In this document: positions 42,887 through 54,095 of the stretch, in pieces
Numbering within the stretch: the stretch's first letter is position 1
Layout: the number at the start of each line of letters is the position of its first letter
DNA from: Acanthamoeba sp. SK_2022b
Lineage: Eukaryota > Discosea > Longamoebia > Acanthamoebidae
Direction of reading: 5' to 3'
DNA: 64,000 nucleotides
NCBI GenBank assembly: GCA_027943245.1
Contig: JANDJZ010000181.1
Location: forward strand, 20,046 to 84,045
Program-made: the position numbers and the translations under genes
Notes under the pieces: generated by a model
Told to the model about the DNA's origin: nothing
Database searches by the model: none
Seen by the model: the letters and a program-made list of their open reading frames with translations, nothing else

Positions 42887-45800
42887 ATGGAAGCTGGGCG
42901 GAGCAAGGTGCGACTACAGCTTGTTCCCAACACGGGACAAAAGAGCCGGGGTCTCCCTGTCGTTGTGGAGGGACCGACCTATGCAGCCATTGCCCAGGCT
43001 GCCCGCAACAAGCTACTCGCCCGCCGCGCTACCTCCTCACACAAAAACAGGCGCAGCCACGCCAACAAGAAGGGCAGTGTCGGAGGCAGCAGCGGCACTA
43101 TCCGCCTCTTTCTCCAGGACGGGCGCGAGCTACAACCCCTCGGTGACGACGACAACCAAGACGTGCTGCCACTAAAACAAGACACCGTTGTAGTCGTCTC
43201 CTCGGGCGAGGCCTATGTCTCCAGCGCTGGTAGACTCTTGGAGGATACTACGCCGACACCTCGTCGTGCCGACACTGCTGTCGAAGGTGGCAAAGCGGAG
43301 GCAGCCACAACCTCAACGTCGCCTTTAGGCGCCAACACCGGCCTAACTCTTGGCCAGCTCGTAACTTCCCTCCTGGAGCAGTTACCATCGTTGCCGGTCG
43401 AAGTCGTGGCAGACGACTACGCTACCCTCAAGGAGGAGGAGGAGGAGGAGGAGGAAGACGTCGTTAACAACGATGGAAGGGGAACAGGTGGCATCAACGA
43501 TAACGAAGGCTTCGGTCTTGGGCAGCTAGGAAGAGAAAACCTGAACGAAGCAGGAGAGGCGAACGCCGCAGCACCACGCGCCACCGCTGCTGTTGGAGCC
43601 ACGGCGGCAGCCTCGCCGCATTGCAAGAAGGCTCCGGTGATGACAGCGTTTGACTTGGAGGGACCGTTTCCGGTGATGGAGGGCAACGTGCTGCCGCTGC
43701 TTCGGGAGGCCATCAAGGATTGCGACGACTTTGTGGTGGCCAACTGCGGCGACTACCTCGCATTCGATTACCGGCGAGTAACGCGGGACACCTTCCCCGA
43801 CCCGGTGCACGTGCCCAAGAAGAATGCACGCCTTCGATGGCTGATGGCAGCACGCCGTGAATGCCGTGGCCTATTGGTGTCGCAAGCCACAGGCTGCGTG
43901 GTCGCCCGCCGGTTCCACAAGTTCTTCAACGTCGATGAGCGGCCCGAGTCCGCAGCCGCTCTCGTCCCGCTTACGGACTCGGTCGTGCTCACGGAGAAGA
44001 TTGATGGCTGTCTGGTCTCCCCCTTGGTGCTCGACCACCAACACTCAGAAGTACGAGGCGTACGGTGGGTGACCAAGGTTCAGCCGTCCAAGCAGATCGA
44101 AGAGTTTGTGGCTGCAGCTTGTACCAACATCGATGGCGCCGACTACGGGGGACTTGCGGTGGAGTGGGCGACCCAGGGCCTCACGCCGCTCTTCGAGTGG
44201 TGCGATCGCTCGCTCGGGCTCATCGAACACCATGCCCAGTCGCTTGTCCTTCTTGCCGCGCGCCACAACGTGACCGGCCGATACCTCGAGCGAGCGGCGC
44301 TGGAATCGACTGCCGCCAGGTTTCGCGTGCCCGTGGCCGCCCGCGTGCCGCTTGATCTACAGGTGACGCCCACCACGGCCAGTCTCAAGGCACACGTAGA
44401 CTCCTGGGCTCCCGGTGCCGAGGGCCTCGTGATGTTCCTCCCAGAATCCGGCCTCATGTACAAGCTCAAGAGTCACTGGTATCGCACGCTTCACGCCAAC
44501 AGCGGCATCACCAACCTGGCCAAAGTGCTGGCCGAGCGGCCCTCGCTCGTTGGTGTGCCGCCGGCCATGGTCTGGAGCGCCGTCGTCTCGGGTCGTGTGG
44601 ACGATCTCCTCCCGCTACTGCGGGCAGCCGGCAACAACGGCGACGCCGACCTGCTATCAGGCTTCGTCACAGCCCACCACGCCGGCCAAACCCGCCTCCT
44701 CAAGCGACTCCAGGCCTGGGGCGTCCGCGTGAGGCAGCTGATTCGCGGCCGCGTCGAAGCGACTCCTACGCACGAGATCAGCGCCGCCGGCATTGCCGCT
44801 CCGTCGCACTGTTGGAACGACAAGGTGGAGGATCTCGTGCTGCAGCAGCTAGCTCTGAAGCTGGCAAGCTCGCTCGGCGCCATCCTCGCGCAGCACTGTA
44901 ACAAGCGTGCGCTCCAATGCTTCGTCAAGCCGGAATCCGTCGACCGGCAGGAAAAGGTCATCGACGAAATGGTGCGGCGCCTGGCCGCCCGTGGCAGGTG
45001 GCGACAGCTGGAGGCCCTCCTCGGGCTCAGCTGGCAGCGGTACTTCGAGGTGGGCAACCCAGCGCTGCTCTTCGACGAGGCATGCGCGGAGGATGGTGAG
45101 GACACCGCCCAGACGCCAGTCGGTAACGACAGCAACCATCATCAGGAGACTTCTACCTCCATCGAGGAGACCGTTCCGCAGCTTCAGGTTTTCTGCGACT
45201 TGGATGATGTGCTGGCCGACTTTACCGCCGGGATTCGGCGGATCGGCAGGACCACCCACCAAGCTGCAGACGGCAGCCCGCAGATGTGGGCCCTGATCCG
45301 GAAGCACAAGACCTTCTGGTCTGGGCTCGACAAGACGGAGGGCGCGGACGCTCTGTGGGACTACCTCCGCTCGCAGCCCCACGACTCGGCCTTTCCCAAG
45401 ATCCTCACGGGTGTGCCGGAGGGCAAGATGGGCCTCGTGGCGCGGGAACAAAAGCTGGCTTGGTGCCGCCGACACCTCCAGACATCAGGCGATGGCCGCG
45501 GCGAGCCGGTCGAAGTGATCACCTGCCAGAGCAGCAAGAAGTACGAGTACAGCCGTTTCGGCCATGTGCTCATCGACGACCGCGAGACCATGCGCACCGA
45601 CTGGGAACGGATGGGCGGTGCCTTCGTGCTGCACACCGATACGGTCTCCACATTGGCGCAGCTTCAGACGCTGCTGCCGGAGCTCAGTCAACAGCTCGAT
45701 GCTGTACGAGAGCTGATAGCGCCTGCTGCACACCTGCCACTCGTCGACGCCTTTAGCGTGCCGGAGGCGGCCATTAGTCTCGTCGAGGGCGAGCGCGGGC

Positions 45801-48800
45801 TGGCCGAGTTCGCAGAGGCGATGGCGAGCGCGCGCGTTGTCGGACTAGATGTCGAATGGACGCCCGACACTCCCGGCGGGCCCCAGAACAGGGCTGCCCT
45901 GCTGCAAGTGGCCGTGTCAGAGGACCGCGTATTCCTCGTGGACCTCTTGTGTCTCTGTCGCGAAGCTGAGCAGACCATCACGCAGCTGCTCGAGGCCGCA
46001 TCAGTGCTAAAGCTTGGCTTTGGCCTCCAAGAGGACTTGCACAGGCTCGGCCTGGAGTGCGCCGCCGTCCGATCGACGCTCGACCTGGCACAGGCGGTTT
46101 CCAAGCTCGTGCCAGGCTTCCCTGCCACGCCGCCACTCAGCCGTGTGGTGGAGCAGCTGCTGGGCGTGAGGCTACAGAAGAGCAAGCTCCTGCAGGCCTT
46201 CGACTGGTCTCTTCGCCCGCTGCCAGTCACTCATCGTCAATACGCGGCTTCCGACGCCGCGTGTCTGCTGCGCCTACACGCAACCATCACTCGACGACCA
46301 GCTCTTCGCGCCCTTGTTAGCGCTGCCTTCACCGTCGATCTCGACCCGCCCTCCAAGCGACAGCGCCAGCAGTACTGCCAGCCAGCCGCCAATACGGGCG
46401 CATCCAGAGTCTCTAAGCAGCGCGTCACGCTTCAGTACTCGGCCGTTTTCCTTGATCCGGACTCGCGCGCGCCTGCTTGCTGCGTTCCCCGCGCAGCTGC
46501 CTACTGTTCACGCCGATCACGTGACGTTGGCCTACGCCCCATCGATGGACGACATCCGGGGCTTGTCAGTGGGCGAGGAGGCCTCCGTGCGCGTGCTGGG
46601 CCATGCCGTCGATGGCAACGCGCAGGCTGTCGCTGTGGAGCTCACCGAAACTGCTGCCACTGGCCCCGTGCCTGCCGCCAAGATCCTCCACATCACCATC
46701 GCCACTCGGCCAGGCGTGCCCATGAGCTACGCCAACGAGCTACTCGCTCGCGGCTTCGTTCCGGTGGCTGCGCCGCAGGCTGCACTTGAACTATCTGGTC
46801 AGGTCGGCCTCGTGGTGGCCAACGAGTTCGTGATGGCGGAGCTACCGCCCAAGATCCTGAGCGAGATGCAAGAGTTCGCAACCAACGGACTGCCGGGCCA
46901 GTGCCTCGAGCTCGGCAAGAAGCAACCCCTCACGGCGATGGAGCGACAGGCCGTCCACAGGTTCGCCGAGATCCACGGCCTGGAAAGCGAGAGCGTTGGG
47001 CGCAAGCACCAACGAGTGGTGACGCTCCGCATCCCGCATCGGCCGATGCGCAACCGAGACGACCAGCAGGTGGGCGTTGTACACGACCTCCGAATCATGA
47101 AATCAGGCAACGAGGACGAGAACCGGCGACTCATGCGACAGAACGCGAGGTCGCGAACGAAGGCCGGCGAGGCGCCGCACATCATTCGTGTTACGGACGC
47201 CGCATCTCTGCAGTCCCTCCAGCTGGTCTTCCAGAGCCTCGAGCGCGCCGGCGGCGGCGGCGGCAGCACATCGGGGCATCCTGAGTCCGTGCATGGACGT
47301 CTGCGTGCGAACGGCGCCGTGCAGTTGTACCCGTCCTTCCACTTGCTTGCGGCCGATAACCTAAGATCAGGCTGGCATGAGCTGGCCCTTGACCTACTCT
47401 CGGGTGATCGTGATCCCGACGCCAATCCAGTCGTCGTCATCATGCGCGGCCTGCCCGGTTCTGGCAAGAGTTCGCTCGTGCGTGCTCTCATCGGATCTCG
47501 CAACGAGGAGGAGCACGGTGCGACGCAGGCATCCGACAAGCACCAAGAACGCGAACGCGACGATGATGACATCATTGACTTGGGAACCGACGGCGGCGTC
47601 GACAAAGCAACGTGGAGGGTGCCGGTATGTAGCGCAGACGAGTTCTGGGAGCGAGGCGCCGGCAGGAGCAGACGGGAGCTCAAGCGCATGCAAGAAGATG
47701 GCCTGAGCGCCGAAGACATCTACGAGCACTGTTGGGACGAGCGGCGACTGGGCGAAGCGCACGACTACTGCTTCGCACGCTTCCGAGAGGCCCTGGACGC
47801 CGGCCGCCGGCTGGTGGTCGTCGATAACGTTAATGCTTTGCTGCGTGACTACGCCGGATACGTGGGCCACGCGACCGCTGCAGGCTACGCCGTGCTCAAG
47901 CTGGAAATCGTTTGCAGCAGCGATCACGAGCTGGCGGCCTTCCACCGGCGCGGTCGGCATCGCGTGCCGATGGCCGCTATGGCAGCCATCTGGCGCCGCT
48001 GGGAGGTCGATCCCGAGGCCATTCTCCTGTCGCCTTTCCTCGGCACTGACGCTGACGGCGACGACGACGACGAGGAAGGCGCGATGGAGGCCGGGCAGTC
48101 CCTGCTTCAGTGGCTGAGTCAGAATAAGCTGTTCGGGGCTCGGAGCAAGCACCGCAGGCCCAGCCACATGATGGCCGAGCTCGAGGACCGGCCGTCCAAG
48201 TTCGTCTTCGTGCCGCCGGAGCGTCACGAGGAGTTCCTGCGACGCTACGCTGCCGACTCCAGCCCCAAGTTCCTCATAGAGCACTTCTCCACGCCCGTGT
48301 GCCCGTTGCTCTTTGACGTTGACTATGTCGCCGAACGCGAGATGACCCCCGAAGTCCAGCGCGACATCATCCACTCCCTGCAGCGCACCCTGCGGGCGTG
48401 CTACCCCGACCTCGGCCCGACCCGCGACGCTGCCATCTTTGGCGGCGTGGTTGTCACAGGCGGCTTGTGCTACCAGCACTGCGGGCTCATCAAATCGGGC
48501 CGCCACGTCCTCTTCCCCGGGGTGCTGGTCACCCTCGAGCAGGCCATCTGCATTGCTGATGCGGCAGCGGCACGCCTGGAGGCCGAGCAGGTGGGCCGAG
48601 GCGACCCCCGGCAGCCGGCGTGGGACCAGATGCTCGACACGGCCATCTACCGTGGCGCCGAACCGGGCGTGCGCATGTTTGGCAGTCGCAAGACGGTTCG
48701 TAACGTCGCCAGTGGCCAGTGGGTCGACGCCGGCATCGGCGTGCACACGCTGCGAGCTGTCTTTGACGTCAGAGGAGAGCTCGACGAGCGCGCCTTCGCT

Positions 48801-49697
48801 TCCCTTCTTCAGGATCCGGTGGCGCTGCTGCAGGTCACCACGCTCCGATCGTGGGCGGCGGCGCCTACGCCTGGGTTCTGTGCGCCGGCCGGCGCTGGCC
48901 TCTCGACCGGGTTAGCCCAGCAGCCGCCAACGGAGCAGCGCGAAGCCTCGGTCTCCATGACGGCCGTTGATTTGGACGATATCGAGCTGAGGCCGGCCAG
49001 GGACGACCTGGTGGAGCACGTGATCGAGCGGTACCTCCCGCGCAAGCTGGCCAACTACCTGGGCCTCCCGCTGAAGGACGTCAACGACGAAACGCGCATA
49101 GAGCTGTCCCGCGAGCACGGCCCCAGCGAGGGCAAGATCCGCGGGATGTGGGAGCAGTTCGGCAAGAGCGGAATCATCGACCTGCGGGTCGACCTGCAGC
49201 CGCGCCGCAAGCAGGGCCGCACGAGCCACTACGGCGACGACGAGTTCGCCAACTGGCAGGTGCAGTTCGGGGCCTCGCAGGTCTGCAAGGCGTCGTCGCG
49301 CGCCCGACCCGGCCAGACCGACGTCGGCGCCTTTGCTGGCGTGTTCATGCGCACGGGGATATCCTTCCGCGTCGGAGACCTGAGGAAGGCGATGGCGCTA
49401 AGCTTCGAGCAGAGCAAGTATGTCTGCCTGGACATCGTGGGCCTGTCGCCGCCGGTGGTCGCGCCTTCTCGCAGCCTTCCCAGCGCTGACCAGTTAACGG
49501 CCTCGAGTTCTGAGGATGAGGACAAAGATGATGGAGACGACGAGGAAGAGGAACACGACGAGGGGAGTGACGAAGAAAAGGAAGACGAGGAAGACGCGAA
49601 CACGAAACGGAGGACACGGATCTACGCACGTGGCAAAAAGGAGAAGCACACACGCAAGAACAAACGCTTGGCCAAGCACCAGCGTGGCTTTGTGTAG
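42887..49697 (+). CDS. Giant multidomain nucleic-acid repair protein (ligase-phosphatase-exonuclease-2H-R3H-kinase-primase), one frame slip
   Basis: An intron-free reading frame of about 2270 codons. ATG 42887 gives MEAGRSKVRLQLVPNTGQ. Domains in order: a possible ubiquitin-like N-terminal domain (about 1-110); an acidic/Ala linker; an RNA-ligase nucleotidyltransferase with CRGLLV, the AMP-lysine motif EKIDGCLVSP (Lys about 371), LFEWCD, EGLVMFLPES and YKLKSHWY; a HAD phosphatase (FCDLDDVLADF about 770, IDDRETMRTDW); an RNase D-type 3'-5' exonuclease (VVGLDVEWTPD, YAASDAACLLRL); a 2H phosphodiesterase with HVTLAYAP and HITIATRP; an R3H domain (LTAMERQAVHRFAEIHGLES); a P-loop kinase (MRGLPGSGKSSLVRAL, VVVDNVNALLRDY); an archaeo-eukaryotic primase-like domain (PLLFDVDYV, SGRHVLFPG, RMFGSRKT); and an acidic/basic tail. 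The frame changes in a CG run at 46464-46472, although domain similarity continues across it, so the span is 6811 nt rather than a multiple of three. Likely role: healing and sealing broken RNA or DNA ends. Confidence 0.85.
46464..46472 (+). other. Frame slip in a CGCGCGCGC run inside the repair gene
   Basis: Upstream the frame reads LQYSAVFLDPDSRA, then runs into unrelated sequence. The next frame takes over as RLLAAFPAQLPTVHADHVTL. The join lies in a CG dinucleotide run and needs one base fewer or two bases more. No GT-AG intron can bridge it. Slippage during evolution, recoding, or a sequencing error are the choices. Confidence 0.8.
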
Positions 49698-49822
49698 GCG
49701 TCCCACAAAAGGGAAAAACAGATAAAGCGTGATTATTCTTATTGTTCTGATTTTCCTCTATTATTAATTTTTGCGCTTTTCTGTCGGTTCTAGCGTGTTG
49801 GCCACGGTCAAACAAGCGCACC

Positions 49823-52302
49823 ATGCTGGGCTGGGTGGACGTGGTGGTAGTGGTACTTTACCTTGTGCTGGTGCTAGCTATCGGCCTTGGTGCGCGGTAC
49901 TTCCCTGGCAAAGGACACAACCGGAAGACGGAAGGAGGCAAGGACGTTGCGGAATACTTCCTTGCTGGGCGGAACGTGGCCTGGTGGGCCGTCGGCATGT
50001 CCTTATTTTCCTCCAACATTGGCAGCGAACACTTCGTCGGTACCACCCCCCCCCCTCCTCTTTTTTCCTCCCCAGCCCTGCTTCTTGCCGGAGCTTTCGT
50101 GAAGGTTCACCCATCCCCAGGCTTGGCCGGCTCCGGAGCTGCAAGTGGGCTGGCGGTGGCTCATTTTGAGTGCGCACAGCCTTGTCCTCACCTCCTCCCA
50201 TACTAAGAGTATGGCTACTCACGGTGGCGGGGCCATTCATAGAATCAACTCCGCAGTGTTCGTGCTACTGCTGGGATGGGTGTTCGTCCCGTACTATTTG
50301 AGCAGCACCGTTTTTACCATGCCCGGTATTCCTCACAGCCTGTTGTGGGCTCGGGTTGCATGTGCGCTTTTCAGAGTCTGACTTTCGCGCTAACCCCTGC
50401 GCCGCCACTCTGTTCTCCGCACAGAATATCTCGAGAAACGGTTCAACAAGTATTGCCGAAGCTGGCTAGCCGCGGTGTGCATGGTTGAATACGTCATTGC
50501 AAAGATCTCGGTGTCTCTCTACGCCGGAGCTATAATCTTCCAAGTAGTGTTGGGAGTCTCCAGTCAGTGGGTGAGCGCAGTCTGCATCCTCGTCGCCACC
50601 GCTTTATACACGTACTCCTCCTTCCCCACGTGTTGGGTGTCTCAAAGATTTCACGAAGGTCAGGGCGGCCAGCGAGTTCTCTTCTCCTACGCCTCTCTCA
50701 CTCTGGTGTTGCGCTGCAGGGTAATCGGTGGTCTGCGCGCAGTAATGTACACTGGTACAACACCACTTCGCGAGTAGTGTGGTGCTTGTGATTTTATGCG
50801 ACTTTCTATACGGGCTCATGCGGAGGGCCTTGAATCTTCTCTCTCTCTCTCTCTCAGAGGTGCTCCAGACCGTGATTTTAGTGGCTGGAGCCGTGATTCT
50901 GCTGGTCATAGGAATGGTGCATGTCGGTGGACTTCCCGGATTGCGGCAAGAGTGCGCCACCACGCCTCTCGCCCCGCAGAATACGTGTCGAGACCTCACC
51001 TGGACGCTGCCGCCATTGTATGCGCAACAGGCTGCCAGAATCCTACTTCCACATGTTCCGCAGTGCGGATGACCCCAACTTCCCGTGGACGGGCATTCTC
51101 CTGGGGTATCCCATCAACGCCATGTGGTATTGGTGCACTGACCAGGTACTACCCTCAGCTCTCATGACCCGCAGACATACACCAACAAGAAGCAGAGGGA
51201 GAACATTCACACATGATTACAACAATGTGACGCCAGGTCATAGTACAGCGAGTGCTGGCTGCACATAACATCGAGAGCGCGCGCAGCGGTATGTTTGTTT
51301 GTGATCTTGTCGATGGAAGATCCTGATTCCCATCGTTACTTGTTTTTGTTGGTCTTGTTGGCTGTCGCCAGGAACAATTCTTGCCGGCTATCTTAAGCTT
51401 TTGCCGTTGTTCATGCTGGTTATGCCTGGAATGATCGCTCGTGTACTCTTCCCTCAGGAGATGGCAGAGGTAACCTGACAACTTCCCCCCCCCCCTTGTG
51501 CAATGCATACGCTGGCTCGCGCGTGCTCTTATAAGATATTTCGCCCCCCCCCCCAAAACCCTTCAGGACAGTAATACAGCCTACCCGCTACTGGTCATCA
51601 AGCTCATGCCCGTCGGCCTCGCTGGCCTCGTCGTGGCGGCGATGCTGGCGGCGCTGATGTCGTCGTTTGCCTCTCTTTTCAACAGCTGCTCGACCATCTT
51701 CATGAACGATGTCTGAAGATCTCGTAATTGGGGGGATAGTTATGGCCAGTGAGCACCGTGCTTTGACTTACGCGCGGGCTCGATAGGTGTTCGGGCACTG
51801 TCTGGGACTGCTGCGGCTGGCCTTGCGGCTTTGGTTCGGTTCCGTTGCTGCCGACAACTCAAACTGGTTCATGCGGCTGGTGGCCTACTCGCACTTCTTA
51901 CACTTTATCTTCTTCACTTTCGCGTCTTGTGTGGCTGTCATTTTCGCGGTACGACACCCACCTCTTCCGCGCACACCCGCCCTACTCACAGGAAAGGGTT
52001 TTATTCCAATTGGGCAGGTGAGTTGGGTCACGCGAAGGCAAGGAGACTCATTAACCCAGGAGCAGTCCAAGCTGGTGTGGAACAAAGACAAGGAGGAGGA
52101 AATCCTCATCGAGGAGGAGAACGAGCAGTGGGAGGAGAAGCTGTCGGAGGAGGAACGGCGACCGCTTGTGGCGGCTGCCCCAATGCTTGGTGGAGGAAAC
52201 CGTTGGCGCCGCTGGTTCCGGGAGCACCGGAGAGAGGTCAAGATAGGCTTGTCCGTGCTCCTTGTGATCTGTGTCTACTCTGTCGAGTTTGTCTTCCGGT
52301 GA
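49823..52302 (+). CDS. SGLT/SLC5-type sodium-solute symporter, apparently missing an internal segment
   Basis: SSS-family symporters import sugars, inositol, vitamins or other solutes with sodium. The ATG at 49823 starts [20 protein letters not shown] (TM1), then the family signature [20 protein letters not shown] and [11 protein letters not shown]. Later exons give [118 protein letters not shown] and [20 protein letters not shown]. The next exon jumps to [15 protein letters not shown] and later hydrophobic segments, with a hydrophilic loop and a last membrane helix ([20 protein letters not shown]). In relatives about 75-80 residues with roughly two membrane helices lie between those points, but only a 70-bp intron-like gap is present (51717-51786). 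About ten introns. The solute cannot be predicted. Confidence 0.82.
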
Positions 52303-52448
52303 CGGTCTGCCAACCAAGGGTTTCACTGCCTTGTTTTATTATTTTTTTATTAATTGGTTGGTGAAAACTAAACTCCTATGCGGGACAACGTGGCTGCCCG
52401 CAATCGCGTGGTTGAGAAGCTTGAGACGAATGGGGCAAGGTGTGAAAC

Positions 52449-54003
52449 ATGGCACGGGCTGGGCACTTCTTGCTTTTTCTCCTTCTTACCACTATAATGC
52501 TGGCGGCCTTGTCGTACCACTCCTACGTGCTGCCCTTGGGGACCAAGGTTAAAACTCCTGGCACTGTTGATGTGAAGCGAATGTTAATATCGATTTAATC
52601 CTACAGCTCCCACTGGCTGCCGACCACACTGAAAGAACGTCGCAAGCAGTTCCCAACTGCTCTTGCCCACCGTACCGCAGTTGGGCTCCCGTGAAGTACA
52701 CGGAAAGTTCAAACAGCAGTTTGGTGGCGAACAGTGCGCTTCGGCCGCTCTTTGCCTTCTGGGATGCTGTGGACGACATGCGTGAATATGAATGGACGTT
52801 CAACGTACTGCTGGCCAAAGTAGAAAACCCTATCATGTACGCATGCCCTCTCTCCCACTCTGCAAACCTGTTCTCAACCTGTTTTGCTTCTGGACTTGCA
52901 CGCAGCATCGTGAGGAGTGAACAAGAGCTGGGTTCACTCACACAAGGTGTGGATGAAGTGAACCTCTTGTACATCTACTCGGAACAGGCCCCATTGAGGG
53001 CGACCTCATTCTATCAGAACAAAGGACCACGTAAGTGGAGAGAGAAGTGGGGCCAGCGATTGCGGCTGGGTTTGTTTCAGTTGTCTGATGAGGTAGCACT
53101 CCAAACCCTCTCGCAGTTCTGCCCCTTCTTGTCGCTTGATGATGGTTGTTTGCTTATCATCGCCCGACATCGCCTATGTAGCATGTAGCTCATACAGAGT
53201 TCTACGATGTGGCTGACTATGTCTATCGGAACTACTGGAGCGCCCAACTCGAAAACAAGATAGCGCAGATACAAATGACCAATCCTGGTACGGCGTCCTC
53301 CTCATATATGAGCTTCAATAAGGCCAGTCACGTCAGTTGACACGTCACTCTTTATCCTCCAGGATTGACGGTGCGGTGGATGATCCTCGGATACTCCAAT
53401 GTTCGGCCGCACAGTCCGGGCCTCGTGGTGCCTTCATCCACGCGACCCCTGGTGTGCAATTTTTATGGCAACCAGAATAGAGGAAATCGAAAACAACTGC
53501 TTCAGGCCCTTGCCAAGGTATCACCGTCCTTCCCTCTGATGATGCTATTCCGTCATCTCCATCTGATTCTCGAACACTATGGGAAATGGCAGCAACCTGG
53601 GATCAAATCCTCATCAAACCAGGAGGTGACGTGCCAAGTCGGATATGGTCTTGCTCCACGCCGCTATCAGGAAGTTCTCCACAGATCTGTGTTCACCTTG
53701 TGCCCCAGTGGCAACGGCGCGGAGACGTACAGACTGGCGGAAGCAATGACCAGTGGCAGCATTCCCATCATGGTGGCCACCTACTACGCCACAAGGTGGC
53801 TCTCGAATTCGCCGCTCATCATATTGGACTCGTGGGATGGGATCAACGAGTTCCTCACGGGCCAGCTGGCTACGAACACCCGCAACACCACCTACCTTGA
53901 CCAGCTGCAAGCGCAGGTGGTACACTGGTGGCACAGCTACAAGAGCGAACTGCAGTCACAGATCTCTTGGGACGTGAGTCGAAGAACAAGCCCACCAACC
54001 TGA
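52449..54003 (+). CDS. Exostosin/RXYLT1-like Golgi glycosyltransferase
   Basis: The ATG at 52449 opens with a short cytosolic tail and signal anchor (GHFLLFLLLTTIMLAALSY), typical of type II Golgi transferases. The next exon, from about 52607, has two Cys (NCSCPPY) and several NxS/T sites. Spliced exons continue FYDVADYVYRNYWSAQLENK, LTVRWMILGYSNVRP and LVCNFYGNQNRGNRKQLLQA. The C-terminal core is HRSVFTLCPSGNGAETYRLA followed by EAMTSGSIPIMV, the conserved exostosin-type nucleotide-sugar motif found also in RXYLT1 (TMEM5). The frame used here stops at 54001-54003. One base over, a plausible tail (ESKNKPTNLMFSPLAKNLF) runs to 54041, so the true end may differ by a frame slip near 53972-53976. 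Whether 53518-53570 is intron or coding is unclear. Product sugar unknown. Confidence 0.78.
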
Positions 54004-54095
54004 TGTTTTCGCCCTTGGCCAAGAACCTCTTTCGGACCTAGTTTGGGGGGAAGATCATTTCTTGGAAAGAGAGCTGTCCATGGCGCCTCGTCCGC

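Noticed and set aside
47394..48746. 450-codon minus-strand frame inside the repair gene
   Set aside because: It is an antisense shadow of GC-rich codons. The plus-strand frame carries clear kinase and primase motifs over the same interval.
52051..52326. Minus-strand Leu-rich frame opposite the symporter loop
   Set aside because: It is the complement of the Glu-rich hydrophilic loop of the symporter, which has better support.
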